Part shown: positions 35,336 to 46,035 of the stretch, one piece after another
Numbering within the stretch: the first letter of the stretch is position 1
Layout: the number at the start of each line of letters is the position of its first letter
NCBI RefSeq assembly: GCF_023635005.1
Contig: NZ_JAMLJM010000006.1
Span: 1-64,000, forward strand
Direction of reading: 5' to 3'
Origin: Flavobacterium luminosum
GTDB lineage: Bacteria > Bacteroidota > Bacteroidia > Flavobacteriales > Flavobacteriaceae
Length of the DNA stretch: 64,000 nt
Notes under the pieces: model-generated
What the model was told of the DNA's origin: nothing
Seen by the model: the letters and a program-made list of their open reading frames with translations, nothing else
Database searches by the model: none
Translations under genes and position numbers: made by a program

Positions 35336-35353
35336 AATTTCATTAAAAATTTA

Positions 35354-35361
35354 TACTTTTG
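35354..35361 (+). promoter_or_regulatory. -7 element (TACTTTTG) immediately before lpxD
   Basis: TACTTTTG ends only 7 nt before the lpxD ATG, so a transcript from it would be nearly leaderless. It would give lpxD its own promoter besides read-through from the HD gene. Confidence 0.4.
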
Positions 35362-35368
35362 CAAGATT

Positions 35369-36388
35369 ATGAAATTTACGGCAGAACAAATAGCGGGAAT
35401 TTTAGATGGTGAAGTAGTAGGAAATCCTAAGGCTGAAGTATTTAAATTATCTAAAATAGAAGAGGGCACAGAGGGGTCTTTAACTTTTTTAGCCAACCCA
35501 AAATATATTAATTACATATACGAAACAAAAGCGACCATTACTATTGTAAATCATACTTTTGTACCGGAAAGCGAAATTTCTACCACCCTGATTAAAGTGG
35601 AAGATGCTTATAAATCGTTTTCAAAATTATTAGAGTTTTATAATCAAATTAAACTCAATAAAGTAGGAATTGAAGTGCCTTGTGTTTTATCAGAATCCTC
35701 TAAACACGGTGCTAATTTTTATTTAGGTAGTTTTAGTTACATTGGTGAAAATGTTGTGATAGGCGATAACGTAAAAATTTATCCTAATTCGTTTGTAGGG
35801 GATAATGTTGTTATTGGTGATAATACAGTTATTTTTGCGGGAGCTAAAATTTATTCAGAAACCATTATCGGTAAAAACTGTACCATTCATTCTGGTGTGA
35901 TTGTAGGAGCTGATGGTTTTGGATTTGCGCCCAACGAAAACGGAGAATACAGCAAAGTACCTCAAATTGGTAATGTAATTATTGAAGATAATGTAGACAT
36001 AGGTGCTTGTACCACTATAGACAGAGCAACTTTAGGTTCTACAATTATTAGAAAAGGAGTAAAATTGGATAATCAGATTCAAATTGCTCACAACGTAGAA
36101 ATAGGAGAGAACACTGTTATTGCTGCTCAAACAGGTGTTGCCGGATCAACTAAGATTGGAAAAAATTGTATTATTGGGGGGCAAGTAGGAATAGCAGGAC
36201 ATCTTAGTATTGGAGATGGTGTAAAAGTTCAAGCACAAACAGGAATTGCTCGAAATATCAAAAATAATGAAGTTTTACAGGGAAGTCCAGCTCTTGCCTA
36301 CAACGATTTTAATAAATCGTATGTTTATTTCAAGAAACTTCCAAAAATTGTATCAGAATTAGAAGAACTAAAAAAGAAAAATAATTAA
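35369..36388 (+). CDS. lpxD: UDP-3-O-(3-hydroxyacyl)glucosamine N-acyltransferase
   Basis: Third step of lipid A synthesis; adds the N-linked 3-hydroxyacyl chain from acyl-ACP. 339 residues: N-terminal UDP-binding domain (1-100, with [14 protein letters not shown]), then a left-handed beta helix of hexapeptide repeats. The catalytic His lies in [20 protein letters not shown], and the GADGFGF motif is intact. First of three clustered lpx genes. Confidence 0.95.
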   Translation: MKFTAEQIAGILDGEVVGNPKAEVFKLSKIEEGTEGSLTFLANPKYINYIYETKATITIVNHTFVPESEISTTLIKVEDAYKSFSKLLEFYNQIKLNKVGIEVPCVLSESSKHGANFYLGSFSYIGENVVIGDNVKIYPNSFVGDNVVIGDNTVIFAGAKIYSETIIGKNCTIHSGVIVGADGFGFAPNENGEYSKVPQIGNVIIEDNVDIGACTTIDRATLGSTIIRKGVKLDNQIQIAHNVEIGENTVIAAQTGVAGSTKIGKNCIIGGQVGIAGHLSIGDGVKVQAQTGIARNIKNNEVLQGSPALAYNDFNKSYVYFKKLPKIVSELEELKKKNN

Positions 36389-36391
36389 ATC

Positions 36392-37780
36392 ATGGTTAAG
36401 CAAAAAACCATCCAGTCAGAAATTACACTTAAAGGTGTAGGATTACACACAGGAAAAGAAGTTACTATGACTTTTAAGCCTGCTCCAATTAACAATGGAT
36501 ACACTTTTGTTCGTGTTGATTTAGAAGGTCAACCCGTTATTGAAGCCGATGCATCTTATGTTGTTAACACACAAAGAGGAACAAATCTAGAAAAGTTGGG
36601 CGTGATGATTCAGACTCCTGAGCATGTTTTAGCGGCTTTAGTGGGAAGTGATCTGGATAATGTGATTATCGAATTAGATGCTTCTGAACTACCTATTATG
36701 GATGGTTCTTCAAAATACTTCGTAGAAGCTATCGAAAAAGCGGGAGTGGTTGAGCAAGATGCGGAGCGTTTTGTATATGTTGTAAAAGAAGTTATTTCTT
36801 ATACTGACGAAGCTACAGGGAGCGAAATAACAGTAATTCCTGCTGATGAGTATTGTGTAACGGCTATGGTAGATTTTGGGACTAAAGTATTAGGTACTCA
36901 AAATGCAAGCATGAAAAGCATAGCGGAGTTCAAAACAGAAATTGCCGATTGTCGTACTTTCAGTTTTCTTCATGAATTAGAAATGTTATTAGAAAACGGA
37001 CTTATTAAAGGAGGTGATTTAAACAATGCTATTGTTTATGTAGACAAAGAACTGTCACCAGAAACTATGGATAAGTTAAAAGTTGCTTTTGGAAAAGATC
37101 AGATTTCTGTAACGCCTAATGGTGTTTTGGATAATTTGACGCTGCATTATCCTAATGAAGCCGCTCGTCATAAATTATTAGATGTTGTTGGGGATTTATC
37201 GTTAATTGGCACCAAAATAAAAGGTAAAGTTATTGCTAACAAACCCGGACATTTTGTAAATACTCAATTTGCAAAGAAAATGGCTAAAATCATAAAAAAT
37301 GAACAACGTAATAATGTTCCGGTTTATGATTTATATCAAGAACCATTAATGGATATTCACAAAATAATGTCCATGTTGCCTCACAGACCACCATTTTTAT
37401 TAGTAGATAGAATATTAGAAATGTCGGATACTCATGTGGTTGGTTTAAAAAATGTAACTATGAACGAAGATTTCTTCGTTGGGCATTTCCCAGGAGCTCC
37501 AGTAATGCCAGGAGTACTTATCGTAGAAGCTATGGCGCAAACAGGAGGGATATTGATTTTAAGTACAGTTCCTGACCCGGAAAATTATTTGACATATTTT
37601 ATGAAAATTGATAATGTTAAATTTAAACATAAAGTATTACCGGGAGATACCTTGATTTTTAAATTAGATTTGCTTTCACCAATTCGCAGAGGGATTTGTC
37701 ACATGCAAGGATATGCTTTTGCTAACGGGAAACTAGTTGCAGAGGCGGAATTGATGGCTCAAATCACTAAAAAACAATAG
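36392..37780 (+). CDS. lpxC: Bifunctional UDP-3-O-acyl-GlcNAc deacetylase / 3-hydroxyacyl-ACP dehydratase
   Basis: A natural LpxC-FabZ fusion typical of Bacteroidota. Residues 1-~305 are the zinc deacetylase (committed step of lipid A synthesis), with H78 in TPEHVLAALVG and the HKLLDVVGDL block supplying further metal and catalytic residues. Residues ~320-462 are FabZ, with LPHRPPFLLVDR and the active-site GHFPGAPVMPGVLIVEAMAQ. The fusion ties lipid A and fatty acid synthesis, which compete for 3-hydroxyacyl-ACP. It starts 3 nt after lpxD and ends 4 nt before lpxA. Confidence 0.96.
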   Translation: MVKQKTIQSEITLKGVGLHTGKEVTMTFKPAPINNGYTFVRVDLEGQPVIEADASYVVNTQRGTNLEKLGVMIQTPEHVLAALVGSDLDNVIIELDASELPIMDGSSKYFVEAIEKAGVVEQDAERFVYVVKEVISYTDEATGSEITVIPADEYCVTAMVDFGTKVLGTQNASMKSIAEFKTEIADCRTFSFLHELEMLLENGLIKGGDLNNAIVYVDKELSPETMDKLKVAFGKDQISVTPNGVLDNLTLHYPNEAARHKLLDVVGDLSLIGTKIKGKVIANKPGHFVNTQFAKKMAKIIKNEQRNNVPVYDLYQEPLMDIHKIMSMLPHRPPFLLVDRILEMSDTHVVGLKNVTMNEDFFVGHFPGAPVMPGVLIVEAMAQTGGILILSTVPDPENYLTYFMKIDNVKFKHKVLPGDTLIFKLDLLSPIRRGICHMQGYAFANGKLVAEAELMAQITKKQ

Positions 37781-37784
37781 ACAA

Positions 37785-38567
37785 ATGAATCAACCATTAG
37801 CATATGTACATCCTGGCGCTAAAATAGCCAAAAATGTAGTGATTGAACCGTTTACTACTATTCATAATAATGTAGTTATAGGTGAAGGTACTTGGATTGG
37901 CTCTAATGTAACAATTATGGAAGGCGCTCGCATAGGAAAAAATTGTAACATTTTCCCGGGTGCAGTCATTTCAGCAGTGCCTCAAGATTTAAAATTTGGT
38001 GGAGAAGAATCTCTAGCGGTGATAGGTGATAATACTACTATCCGAGAATGCGTAACTATTAACAGAGGTACAATTGCATCGGGTCAAACTAAAATAGGAA
38101 ACAATTGTTTAATCATGGCTACTGCACATATCGCGCATGATTGTCATATTGGAGACAATGCCATTGTTGTAAATGGTGTTGCTTTAGCAGGTCATGTAAC
38201 GGTTGGAAATTTCGCGATTATCGGTGGTTTAGCAGCTGTACATCAGTTCATCTCGATAGGAGATCACGCAATGATTTCCGGGGGGTCATTGGTTCGTAAA
38301 GATGTACCTCCCTATACTAAAGCTGCAAAAGAACCGCTTTCTTTCATCGGAATTAATTCGGTCGGATTGAGAAGAAGAGGTTTTACTACTGAAAAAATCA
38401 GAGAGATACAAGATATTTATAGAATTTTATATCAAAAGAATTTTAACACAACTCAAGCTCTTGCAAAAATAGAAGCTGAGATGGAAGCAACTCCGGAACG
38501 TGATGAGATTTTAGATTTTATCAAAAATTCATCGAGAGGTATCATGAAAGGTTACACTGGGGTTTAA
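37785..38567 (+). CDS. lpxA: UDP-N-acetylglucosamine O-acyltransferase
   Basis: First step of lipid A synthesis. 260 residues: a left-handed beta helix of hexapeptide repeats beginning YVHPGAKIAKNVVIEPFTT, the active-site histidine region ATAHIAHDCHIGDNAIVVNG, and the C-terminal helical domain with GLRRRGFTTEKIREIQDIYRI, characteristic of LpxA. Third lpx gene in the run, followed by efp after 33 bp. Confidence 0.96.
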   Translation: MNQPLAYVHPGAKIAKNVVIEPFTTIHNNVVIGEGTWIGSNVTIMEGARIGKNCNIFPGAVISAVPQDLKFGGEESLAVIGDNTTIRECVTINRGTIASGQTKIGNNCLIMATAHIAHDCHIGDNAIVVNGVALAGHVTVGNFAIIGGLAAVHQFISIGDHAMISGGSLVRKDVPPYTKAAKEPLSFIGINSVGLRRRGFTTEKIREIQDIYRILYQKNFNTTQALAKIEAEMEATPERDEILDFIKNSSRGIMKGYTGV

Positions 38568-38600
38568 TATTTTTAAAAATTAATAAATCAAATACTAAAA

Positions 38601-39161
38601 ATGGCAAGTACGGCAGACATTAGAAACGGATTATGTATTAAGTTTAATCATGATATCTATAAAATTATAGAATTTCTTCACGTAAAACCAGGTAAAGGAC
38701 CTGCTTTCGTAAGAACAAAATTGAAAAGTTTGACTTCAGGAAAAGTTTTAGATAATACCTTTTCAGCAGGTCATAAGATAGATGTTGTTCGTGTGGAAAC
38801 CCATACATTCCAATTTTTATATGCAGAAGGAGATGATTTTCACTTTATGAATACTGAAACCTTTGAACAAATAACATTAAATAAAAATGTATTGGATGCT
38901 CCTGAATTATTAAAAGAAGGAACAAACGTGATGGTGCAAATTAATACAGAGACTGATTTGCCTTTATCGGTTGATATGCCTGCTTCAATAATCCTTGAAG
39001 TTACTTATGCTGAGCCTGGTGTAAAAGGGAATACAGCTACAAACGCTACTAAACCGGCTACTGTTGAAACCGGAGCTACCGTAAACGTACCATTATTCAT
39101 TAATGAAGGTGACAAGATCAAAATTGATACTGCTACCGGAAAGTACATGGAGAGAGTATAA
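38601..39161 (+). CDS. efp: Elongation factor P
   Basis: Relieves ribosomes stalled at polyproline. 186 residues with the three-domain EF-P pattern. The exposed loop at the tip of domain I reads KPGKGPAF with Lys32, the position that is post-translationally modified in many bacteria. The C-terminal OB domain ends NEGDKIKIDTATGKYMERV. No modification genes (epmA/epmB, earP) are adjacent. Embedded in the lipid A operon as commonly seen in this family of bacteria. Confidence 0.95.
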   Translation: MASTADIRNGLCIKFNHDIYKIIEFLHVKPGKGPAFVRTKLKSLTSGKVLDNTFSAGHKIDVVRVETHTFQFLYAEGDDFHFMNTETFEQITLNKNVLDAPELLKEGTNVMVQINTETDLPLSVDMPASIILEVTYAEPGVKGNTATNATKPATVETGATVNVPLFINEGDKIKIDTATGKYMERV

Positions 39162-39173
39162 ATAGCATAGCTT

Positions 39174-39209
39174 AAAGAGTGATTAACCATCAAAAGTTGA
39201 TCACTTTTT
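39174..39209 (+). terminator. Possible terminator after efp
   Basis: AAAGAGTGATTAAC...GTTGATCACTTTTT pairs with G-U wobbles around an 8-nt loop and ends in T5. It lies between efp and the lpxD paralogue, so part of the transcripts may stop here. Confidence 0.5.
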
Positions 39210-39238
39210 GCTTTTATAGAATTTTTACACAAAGACTT

Positions 39239-40174
39239 ATGAAGTTTCCCCAAACACATACTCTCCAAGAAATCGCAAATATTATAGGTTGTGATTTTGT
39301 TGGTGATCAAAATTTTCCCGTTTTGGGAATGAATGAAATACATGTTGTAGAACCCGGAGATATCGTGTTTGTTGATCATCCCAAATACTATGACAAAGCA
39401 TTACAATCTGCTGCTACTATCGTTTTAATCAATAAAAAAGTAGAATGTCCTCGGGGTAAAGCATTGTTGATTTCTGATGATCCATTCAGAGATTTTAACA
39501 AATTAACCAAACATTTTAGACCTTTTGAATCTTCTAATTCTGCAATTGCTGCTTCTGCAATTATAGGTGAAGGTACTATTATTCAGCCCAATTGCTTTAT
39601 AGGAAATAATGTGATTATAGGTAAAAACTGTCTTATACATCCCAATGTTACTATTTATGACAATACGGTAATTGGTAATAATGTAATAATTCATTCCGGT
39701 ACGGTGTTAGGTGCGGATGCATTTTATTACAAAAAACGTCCTGAAGGTTTTGATCAATTACTATCTGGAGGAAGAGTTGTTATTAAAGATAATGTGGGCA
39801 TTGGAGCCTTGTGTACTATCGACAAAGGAGTGACAGGTGATACTACAATTGGTGCAGGTACCAAAATAGACAACCAAGTTCATGTTGGTCATGATACTAT
39901 CATTGGTGAAAAATGTTTAATTGCTTCTCAAACAGGAATTGCAGGTTGTGTGATTATAGAAGATGAAGTAACATTATGGGGGCAGGTAGGTACTACAAGT
40001 GGAATCAAAATTGGTTCTAAAGCTGTGGTAATGGGACAAACAGGAGTCACTAAATCTATTGAAGGCGGAAAAACTTATTTCGGCACTCCAGTACAAGAGT
40101 CTCGTGAAAAATTAAAGCAATTGGCTAATTTGAAGAAAATTCCAGAGATGCTGGATAAATTGAATAAAAAATAA
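39239..40174 (+). CDS. LpxD-like hexapeptide acyltransferase, second copy
   Basis: 311 residues from the chosen ATG (the frame opens 60 nt earlier, through the efp terminator). N-terminal domain like LpxD (TLQEIANIIGCDFVGDQ, DIVFVDHPKYYDKAL), then beta-helix hexapeptide repeats. The His region (NQVHVGHDTIIGEKCLIASQTG) is kept, but the GADGFGF motif of true LpxD reads GADAFYY here, and the N-terminal domain is divergent. It is probably an acyltransferase on a related UDP-sugar or with another acyl chain. The true lpxD lies 3.9 kb upstream in the same cluster. Confidence 0.85.
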   Translation: MKFPQTHTLQEIANIIGCDFVGDQNFPVLGMNEIHVVEPGDIVFVDHPKYYDKALQSAATIVLINKKVECPRGKALLISDDPFRDFNKLTKHFRPFESSNSAIAASAIIGEGTIIQPNCFIGNNVIIGKNCLIHPNVTIYDNTVIGNNVIIHSGTVLGADAFYYKKRPEGFDQLLSGGRVVIKDNVGIGALCTIDKGVTGDTTIGAGTKIDNQVHVGHDTIIGEKCLIASQTGIAGCVIIEDEVTLWGQVGTTSGIKIGSKAVVMGQTGVTKSIEGGKTYFGTPVQESREKLKQLANLKKIPEMLDKLNKK

Positions 40175-40382
40175 TAATGAGGAGTAGATATTGGATTTAC
40201 AAAATTAGATTCGTGAAGAAAGATGAAAAACCTCAGATTTTAAAATTCCATTGATATACCCAATGTTGAATTTATCCGAATCAAACGTAATTACCATTAT
40301 TGTCATCAAATAGAAAGTTTTTTGTAATGTTTTTTTGTTTAAAATTAATAAGATAACTAATCAAAAACTAAATACTTTTTAA

Positions 40383-40390
40383 TACTTTTG
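40383..40390 (+). promoter_or_regulatory. -7 element (TACTTTTG) of sucD
   Basis: TAnnTTTG match 32 nt upstream of the sucD ATG. The 248-bp gap before sucD shows nothing else clear. Confidence 0.45.
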
Positions 40391-40422
40391 CAACACAAGT
40401 TTTAAACATAACAAAGAATATC

Positions 40423-41295
40423 ATGAGTGTTTTAGTAAATAAAGATTCAAAAATAATCGTTCAGGGATTCACAGGAAGTGAAGGTACATTCCATGCTTCT
40501 CAAATGATTGAATACGGTACTAATGTTGTAGGTGGTGTAACTCCAGGTAAAGGAGGAACAACTCATCTTGATAGACCAGTATTTAATACTGTAAAAGATG
40601 CTGTAGATCAAGCTGGAGCTGATACATCTATTATTTTCGTTCCACCTGCATTTGCTGCTGATGCTATCATGGAAGCTGCTGATGCCGGAATCAAAGTGAT
40701 TATCTGTATTACTGAAGGTATTCCTGTAGCTGATATGATTACTGCATATAACTATATTAAAGGAAAAGATTGCCGATTGGTTGGACCTAACTGTCCGGGA
40801 GTTATTACTCCAGGAGAGGCAAAAGTAGGTATCATGCCAGGTTTTGTTTTCAAAAAAGGTAATGTTGGTATTGTTTCTAAATCTGGAACTTTAACATATG
40901 AAGCTGCTGATCAAGTAGTTCGTCAAGGTTATGGTATTACAACGGCTATTGGTATTGGAGGAGATCCAATTATTGGAACTACTACAAAAGAAGCAGTAGA
41001 GTTGTTAATGAATGACCCTGAAACAGAATGTATCATCATGATCGGTGAAATCGGAGGTCAGTTAGAAGCAGATGCTGCTAAATGGATCAAAGCTGATGGT
41101 AACCGTAAACCAGTTGTAGGATTTATTGCTGGTGAAACTGCTCCAAAAGGTCGTACTATGGGTCACGCAGGTGCAATCGTTGGTGGTGCAGATGATACTG
41201 CTGAAGCTAAGAAACGTATCATGAGAGAAAATGGTATTCATGTTGTTGACTCTCCAGCGGAAATTGGTAAAAAAGTAAAAGAAGTTTTAGGTTAA
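40423..41295 (+). CDS. sucD: Succinate-CoA ligase subunit alpha
   Basis: Catalytic subunit of the TCA-cycle enzyme that makes ATP or GTP from succinyl-CoA. 290 residues: CoA-binding N-terminal domain with [28 protein letters not shown] (121-128), and the phosphorylated active-site histidine H248 in [11 protein letters not shown]. The beta subunit gene sucC is not adjacent, which is common in Bacteroidota. Ends at a strong terminator. Confidence 0.97.
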   Translation: MSVLVNKDSKIIVQGFTGSEGTFHASQMIEYGTNVVGGVTPGKGGTTHLDRPVFNTVKDAVDQAGADTSIIFVPPAFAADAIMEAADAGIKVIICITEGIPVADMITAYNYIKGKDCRLVGPNCPGVITPGEAKVGIMPGFVFKKGNVGIVSKSGTLTYEAADQVVRQGYGITTAIGIGGDPIIGTTTKEAVELLMNDPETECIIMIGEIGGQLEADAAKWIKADGNRKPVVGFIAGETAPKGRTMGHAGAIVGGADDTAEAKKRIMRENGIHVVDSPAEIGKKVKEVLG

Positions 41296-41315
41296 TTAAT
41301 CTAAAAATGAAATAC

Positions 41316-41347
41316 AAAAAAGCGAAACATTATTGTTTCGCTTTTTT
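41316..41347 (+). terminator. Terminator of sucD
   Basis: AAGCGAAACA-TTAT-TGTTTCGCTT with flanking A and T runs, 20 nt beyond the stop codon. Confidence 0.8.
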
Positions 41348-41442
41348 TATAACTGTAAATTTTCAAAAGTTAAGTCTTTAAATTGATGTAATTTTCAAAA
41401 CATTTAAGAAAAAGACTTGTATGAATTTAATTTGTACTTCTT

Positions 41443-42168
41443 TTAGAAATTTGGAGTTAAATTGTATTTTTTGTAGAAATTATCCAAAACTTCAACTACT
41501 TCATCTTCATTATCAACTACTTTAATCAGATTCATGTCTTCCGGATTGGCATTCTTTTGTTTGTCAATCATCACCGTTTTGACCCAATCCAGTAAACCAG
41601 ACCAAAATTCAGAACCTACAAGAATAATTGGGAATTTTCCAATTTTTTTAGTTTGAATTAAAGTAACGGCTTCAAATAATTCATCCAAAGTTCCAAAACC
41701 ACCCGGCATTACAACAAATCCTTGAGAATATTTTACAAACATTACTTTTCTTACAAAGAAATAATCAAAGTTTAAATTTTTATCCTTGTCGATGTAAGGA
41801 TTAAAGTGTTGTTCGAAAGGTAATTCAATGTTCAGTCCTACCGAAGTACCTTCTCCACGATGAGCTCCTTTGTTACCGGCTTCCATTATACCAGGACCAC
41901 CGCCCGTAATTACACCATAACCGGCTTTACTAATTTTGTAGGCAATTCGTTCTGCTAATTGGTAATATTTATCTTCTGGTTTAGTTCTAGCGGAACCAAA
42001 AATAGAAACACAAGGACCTATTCTTGCCATGGACTCGTATCCATTTACAAATTCAGACATTATTTTGAATATTGCCCAAGAATCATTTGTTCGTATTTCG
42101 TTCCAAGTTTTTTGCTTTAATTTATCTTGGATTTTTTCATCTTCATTTAAAAAATCTTCTTTCATCAT
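41443..42168 (-). CDS. TIGR00730 family Rossmann-fold protein (LOG-like)
   Basis: 241 residues of the family formerly annotated as lysine decarboxylase. It carries the two diagnostic motifs GGGPGIMEAGNKGAHRG and PGGFGTLDELFE, the phosphoribosyl and nucleotide contacts of LONELY GUY type phosphoribohydrolases. Members release cytokinin-like bases or free bases from nucleoside monophosphates; the bacterial role is not settled. The start could also be the second Met. Confidence 0.88.
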   Translation of the reverse strand: MMKEDFLNEDEKIQDKLKQKTWNEIRTNDSWAIFKIMSEFVNGYESMARIGPCVSIFGSARTKPEDKYYQLAERIAYKISKAGYGVITGGGPGIMEAGNKGAHRGEGTSVGLNIELPFEQHFNPYIDKDKNLNFDYFFVRKVMFVKYSQGFVVMPGGFGTLDELFEAVTLIQTKKIGKFPIILVGSEFWSGLLDWVKTVMIDKQKNANPEDMNLIKVVDNEDEVVEVLDNFYKKYNLTPNF

Positions 42169-42294
42169 GATTTAATTCGTTCTTGATTAAAATATTAGTT
42201 TTTGAATTTTTGACACAACTGATTGAATAATCTTGAAAGTGTACTTTGTGGTATTACTTCAGATTAATGAGTAAGTATCAAAAAAATCAGCCTC

Positions 42295-45126
42295 CTAAAT
42301 TAATTCTTTTTTTAGAAATTGAGACGTGTAGCTCTTTTTATTTTTTATGATTTCTTCAGGAGTTCCAACAGCAACAACTTCGCCACCTCCTTTTCCACCT
42401 TCATAACCAATGTCGATAATATAATCGGCTAATTTGATGACATCCATATTGTGTTCAATAATTAATACGGTGTTTCCTTTGTTGACCAATTGTTGAATCA
42501 CTTCCATTAACACTCTAATATCCTCAAAATGAAGTCCTGTTGTAGGTTCATCCATGATATAAAAGGTGTTCCCGGTATCTTTTTTAGATAATTCAGTTGC
42601 TAATTTTATGCGTTGCGCTTCACCACCTGAAAGTGTTGTGCTTTGCTGTCCCAATGAGATATATCCCAATCCTACATCCTGAATCGTTTTAATTTTTCTG
42701 TAAATTTTAGGAATATTTTCAAAAAATGGAACGGCTTCGTCTATGGTCATGTTAAGAACATCCGATATAGATTTTCCTTTATAGCGTATTTCCAGTGTTT
42801 CTCTGTTGAAGCGTTTTCCTTGACACGTTTCACATTCAACATAAACATCAGGTAAAAAACTCATTTCGATTGTTCTTACTCCGCTACCTTCACAGGTTTC
42901 ACATCGACCACCAGAAACATTAAAACTGAAACGTCCGGCTTTGTAACCTCTGATCATAGCTTCAGGGGTTTGCGTGAACAAACTACGTATTTCTGTAAAT
43001 ACTTCTGTGTAAGTCGCTGGGTTAGAACGAGGAGATCTACCAATTGGACTTTGATCGATAGCAATAACCTTATCAATGTGTTCTAAACCTTCAATTTTTT
43101 TATAAGGTTGTGGTTTTTTTACCGCATTGAAAAAATGTTCGTTCAAAATAGGGTAGAGGGTTTCATTAATCAAAGTTGATTTTCCAGAACCCGAAACACC
43201 GGTAACGCAGATTAGTGTCCCTAGAGGTAAATCAATCGAAACATTTTTTAGATTATTTCCTGTTGCTCCAATTAGTTTCAACGATTTTCCGTTCCCTTTT
43301 CTTCTTTCTTTAGGGACTTCAATCTTCATCTTGCCGTTAATGAATTGTGCCGTGATGGTTTTCTCTTTTAATAATTGTTTCGGAGTACCTTGGCTAATTA
43401 TTTGACCACCAAATTTCCCAGCTTTCGGACCAATATCAATAACATAATCAGCTCGTTCAATCATGTCTTTATCATGCTCCACAACAATGACTGAATTTCC
43501 TAAATCTCTTAATTGTTCTAGTGAATGAATTAATTTTTCGTTATCTCTTTGATGCAATCCAATACTTGGTTCGTCCAAAATATATAAAACCCCAACGAGT
43601 TGAGAACCAATTTGAGTTGCCAATCTGATGCGTTGCGCTTCACCACCGGATAACGATTTAGAATTTCGGTTTAATGATAAATAATTTAAACCCACATCCA
43701 ATAAAAATTGCAAGCGCGAACGTATTTCTTTTAAAATTTCAGTTGCTATTGTTTTTTGTCTTTTGGATAAATTCTGATCAAGATTTTGGAACCACAAGCT
43801 TAGGTCTGAAATATCCATACTTGATAATTCGTGAATATTCTTATCGTTGATTTTAAAGTAAAGTGCTTCCTTTTTCAAACGTGCTCCTTGACATTCAGGA
43901 CAATCAATTTCATCCATGAATTCTTTTGCCCAGCGTTTTATAGAGCTAGACTCAGAATCGTCATGTTGTGATTTTATGAAATTGGCAATTCCTTCAAATT
44001 CAATTTTATATTCTTTTGTTACGCCAGCCGTTTTAGATTTTATTGAAAATTTTTCATTTCCACCATTTAAAATCATCTCCATGGCTTCAGGAGAAATAGA
44101 TTCTATAGAATCGGTTAATTTAAAACCAAATTTCTCACCGATGGTTTCCAATTGCTTAAAAATCCAGGACGATTTATATTCTCCAATTGGTGCAATCCCT
44201 CCATTTTTTATGGAAAGTTTAGGATTCGGGATGATTTTTTTTAGGTTGATTTCATTTACAGTTCCTAAACCATTACAATGTTCACAAGCTCCTTTAGGAG
44301 AGTTAAAGGAAAAAAGATTGGGTTCAGGATTTTGATATGATATTCCGGTAGAAGGACACATTAAATTTCTACTGAAATAACGAACTTCATTGGTATCTTG
44401 ATTTAAAATAATCAAAACATTTTCACCATGATGCATGGCTGTTTTGATACTTTCAGCTAAACGTTTTTCATTGTCTACGGAATCATCTATGATTAAGCGA
44501 TCTATTACAATTTCGATGTCATGGTTTTTGTAACGATCCAATTTCATTCCGGAAACTATATCTTTTACTTCACCATCAACACGTACTTTCAAAAATCCTT
44601 GTTTAGCAATTTGTTGAAATAATTCGGCATAATGACCTTTACGAGCACGAATTACGGGGGCAAGAATATTAATACGTTGATCTTTAAAATCCTTTGTGAT
44701 GAGTTCTTTGATTTGTTCATCCGAGTACGATACCATTTTTTCATTGGTATTGTAACTGTAGGCATCAGCAGCTCGGGCAAATAATAATCTGAGGAAATCG
44801 TATATTTCTGTTATGGTACCAACAGTAGAACGTGGACTTTTACTAGTGGTTTTTTGCTCGATGGCAATAACGGGAGAAAGTCCATCAATTTTATCAACAT
44901 CCGGACGTTCCAAACCTCCCAAAAATTGACGTGCGTATGCCGAAAAAGTTTCAATATAACGACGCTGACCTTCAGCATATATGGTGTCAAATGCCAACGA
45001 TGACTTACCAGAACCGGAAAGACCTGTAATAACAACAAGTTTTTCTCTAGGAATACTAACATCAATATTTTTGAGATTGTGCGCACGAGCGCCAATAATT
45101 TCTATAGTTTCATTTGTATTGTGCAT
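42295..45126 (-). CDS. uvrA: UvrABC excinuclease subunit A
   Basis: Damage-recognition ATPase of nucleotide excision repair. 943 residues with two ABC cassettes: Walker [13 protein letters not shown] near the N-terminus and [12 protein letters not shown] in the second half, signatures [13 protein letters not shown] and [13 protein letters not shown], and zinc-finger Cys pairs ([36 protein letters not shown]). Full length, single gene with a close -7 element. Confidence 0.97.
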   Translation of the reverse strand: MHNTNETIEIIGARAHNLKNIDVSIPREKLVVITGLSGSGKSSLAFDTIYAEGQRRYIETFSAYARQFLGGLERPDVDKIDGLSPVIAIEQKTTSKSPRSTVGTITEIYDFLRLLFARAADAYSYNTNEKMVSYSDEQIKELITKDFKDQRINILAPVIRARKGHYAELFQQIAKQGFLKVRVDGEVKDIVSGMKLDRYKNHDIEIVIDRLIIDDSVDNEKRLAESIKTAMHHGENVLIILNQDTNEVRYFSRNLMCPSTGISYQNPEPNLFSFNSPKGACEHCNGLGTVNEINLKKIIPNPKLSIKNGGIAPIGEYKSSWIFKQLETIGEKFGFKLTDSIESISPEAMEMILNGGNEKFSIKSKTAGVTKEYKIEFEGIANFIKSQHDDSESSSIKRWAKEFMDEIDCPECQGARLKKEALYFKINDKNIHELSSMDISDLSLWFQNLDQNLSKRQKTIATEILKEIRSRLQFLLDVGLNYLSLNRNSKSLSGGEAQRIRLATQIGSQLVGVLYILDEPSIGLHQRDNEKLIHSLEQLRDLGNSVIVVEHDKDMIERADYVIDIGPKAGKFGGQIISQGTPKQLLKEKTITAQFINGKMKIEVPKERRKGNGKSLKLIGATGNNLKNVSIDLPLGTLICVTGVSGSGKSTLINETLYPILNEHFFNAVKKPQPYKKIEGLEHIDKVIAIDQSPIGRSPRSNPATYTEVFTEIRSLFTQTPEAMIRGYKAGRFSFNVSGGRCETCEGSGVRTIEMSFLPDVYVECETCQGKRFNRETLEIRYKGKSISDVLNMTIDEAVPFFENIPKIYRKIKTIQDVGLGYISLGQQSTTLSGGEAQRIKLATELSKKDTGNTFYIMDEPTTGLHFEDIRVLMEVIQQLVNKGNTVLIIEHNMDVIKLADYIIDIGYEGGKGGGEVVAVGTPEEIIKNKKSYTSQFLKKELI

Positions 45127-45143
45127 AGTTTTGTGGCAAAATA

Positions 45144-45151
45144 CAAAGATA
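45144..45151 (-). promoter_or_regulatory. -7 element (TATCTTTG) of uvrA
   Basis: Exact TAnnTTTG match on the minus strand, 17 nt before the uvrA ATG. Confidence 0.5.
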
Positions 45152-45190
45152 AGGGTTCCTGACTGGAAAATAAAGAATCTACGACTTTGT

Positions 45191-45952
45191 TTAGATAATC
45201 TTTTTAATGACTCTTAATTTGTGAGTGTGTCTGTTCGTTTCGGCATTGTAGATCCCTAAATGGTCTAAACGATCAATGCGTACTTTTCCACTGGCATGAA
45301 TGATATAATTATTTTCCATAATAATACCCACATGAATAATGTTACCTTCTTCATTATCAAAGAAAGCTAAATCTCCAGGTTCACTTTCCTCTATAAAACT
45401 TAAGGCCTCACCTTGAGTAGCTTGCTGGGAAGCATCACGTAAGAGTTTGTATCCGTTTAACTTATATACCATTTGGGTAAAACCGGAACAATCGATTCCG
45501 AAAGGTGTTTTTCCTCCCCACAGATAAGGAGCATTCAGATACATAAAAGCAGTATCAATGATATTTGATTTCGATTTTATACCGCTGGTTTTTATGCCTT
45601 CAAAAGACAACTCTTCTTTATTAATAGTATCGTAATTCAAAAAAGAAAGAGATGCTCCCAAAGGAATAGGCATTAAGAGATTGTTTGGAGAAGTGACATA
45701 TTCAATTAGATCAGCATTAAGAATAATATTGTCTTTAGATAATTGTTCGTATTGCTCTTCAGTAATCAATTGAAATTGTTTATTGTCAATCCAGCCTTCA
45801 TAGTCATCGTAAGCAAGTTTAATTTTAGACCATTTTGGATTTTGTTCTAAAATTACAAAGTGCTCACCGAATAATACTTGAGAAACTAATTCGCTTTTAT
45901 CGCTAGGTTCGAATCGTAAAGGAATATTGGCTAGATTACAAATACCAAACAT
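45191..45952 (-). CDS. NlpC/P60 (C40) cysteine peptidase with SH3-like domain
   Basis: 253 residues: an N-terminal SH3-type region (~10-62), a linker, then the NlpC/P60 domain with catalytic Cys155 in [10 protein letters not shown], His207 in IIHVGI and a third polar residue at His219. Such enzymes cut the D-gamma-glutamyl-meso-DAP bond of peptidoglycan peptides. There is no signal peptide, which suits intracellular recycling of murein peptides (as in the YkfC group) rather than cell-wall lysis. Upstream of uvrA on the same strand with a 64-bp gap. Confidence 0.9.
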   Translation of the reverse strand: MFGICNLANIPLRFEPSDKSELVSQVLFGEHFVILEQNPKWSKIKLAYDDYEGWIDNKQFQLITEEQYEQLSKDNIILNADLIEYVTSPNNLLMPIPLGASLSFLNYDTINKEELSFEGIKTSGIKSKSNIIDTAFMYLNAPYLWGGKTPFGIDCSGFTQMVYKLNGYKLLRDASQQATQGEALSFIEESEPGDLAFFDNEEGNIIHVGIIMENNYIIHASGKVRIDRLDHLGIYNAETNRHTHKLRVIKKII

Positions 45953-46035
45953 TGAAAAAAATTGAGTTGTGAATTAAAAATTATGAGTTATAAGCAATCA
46001 CCTATAACTCATAATTACAAATTTATAAAATTTAA

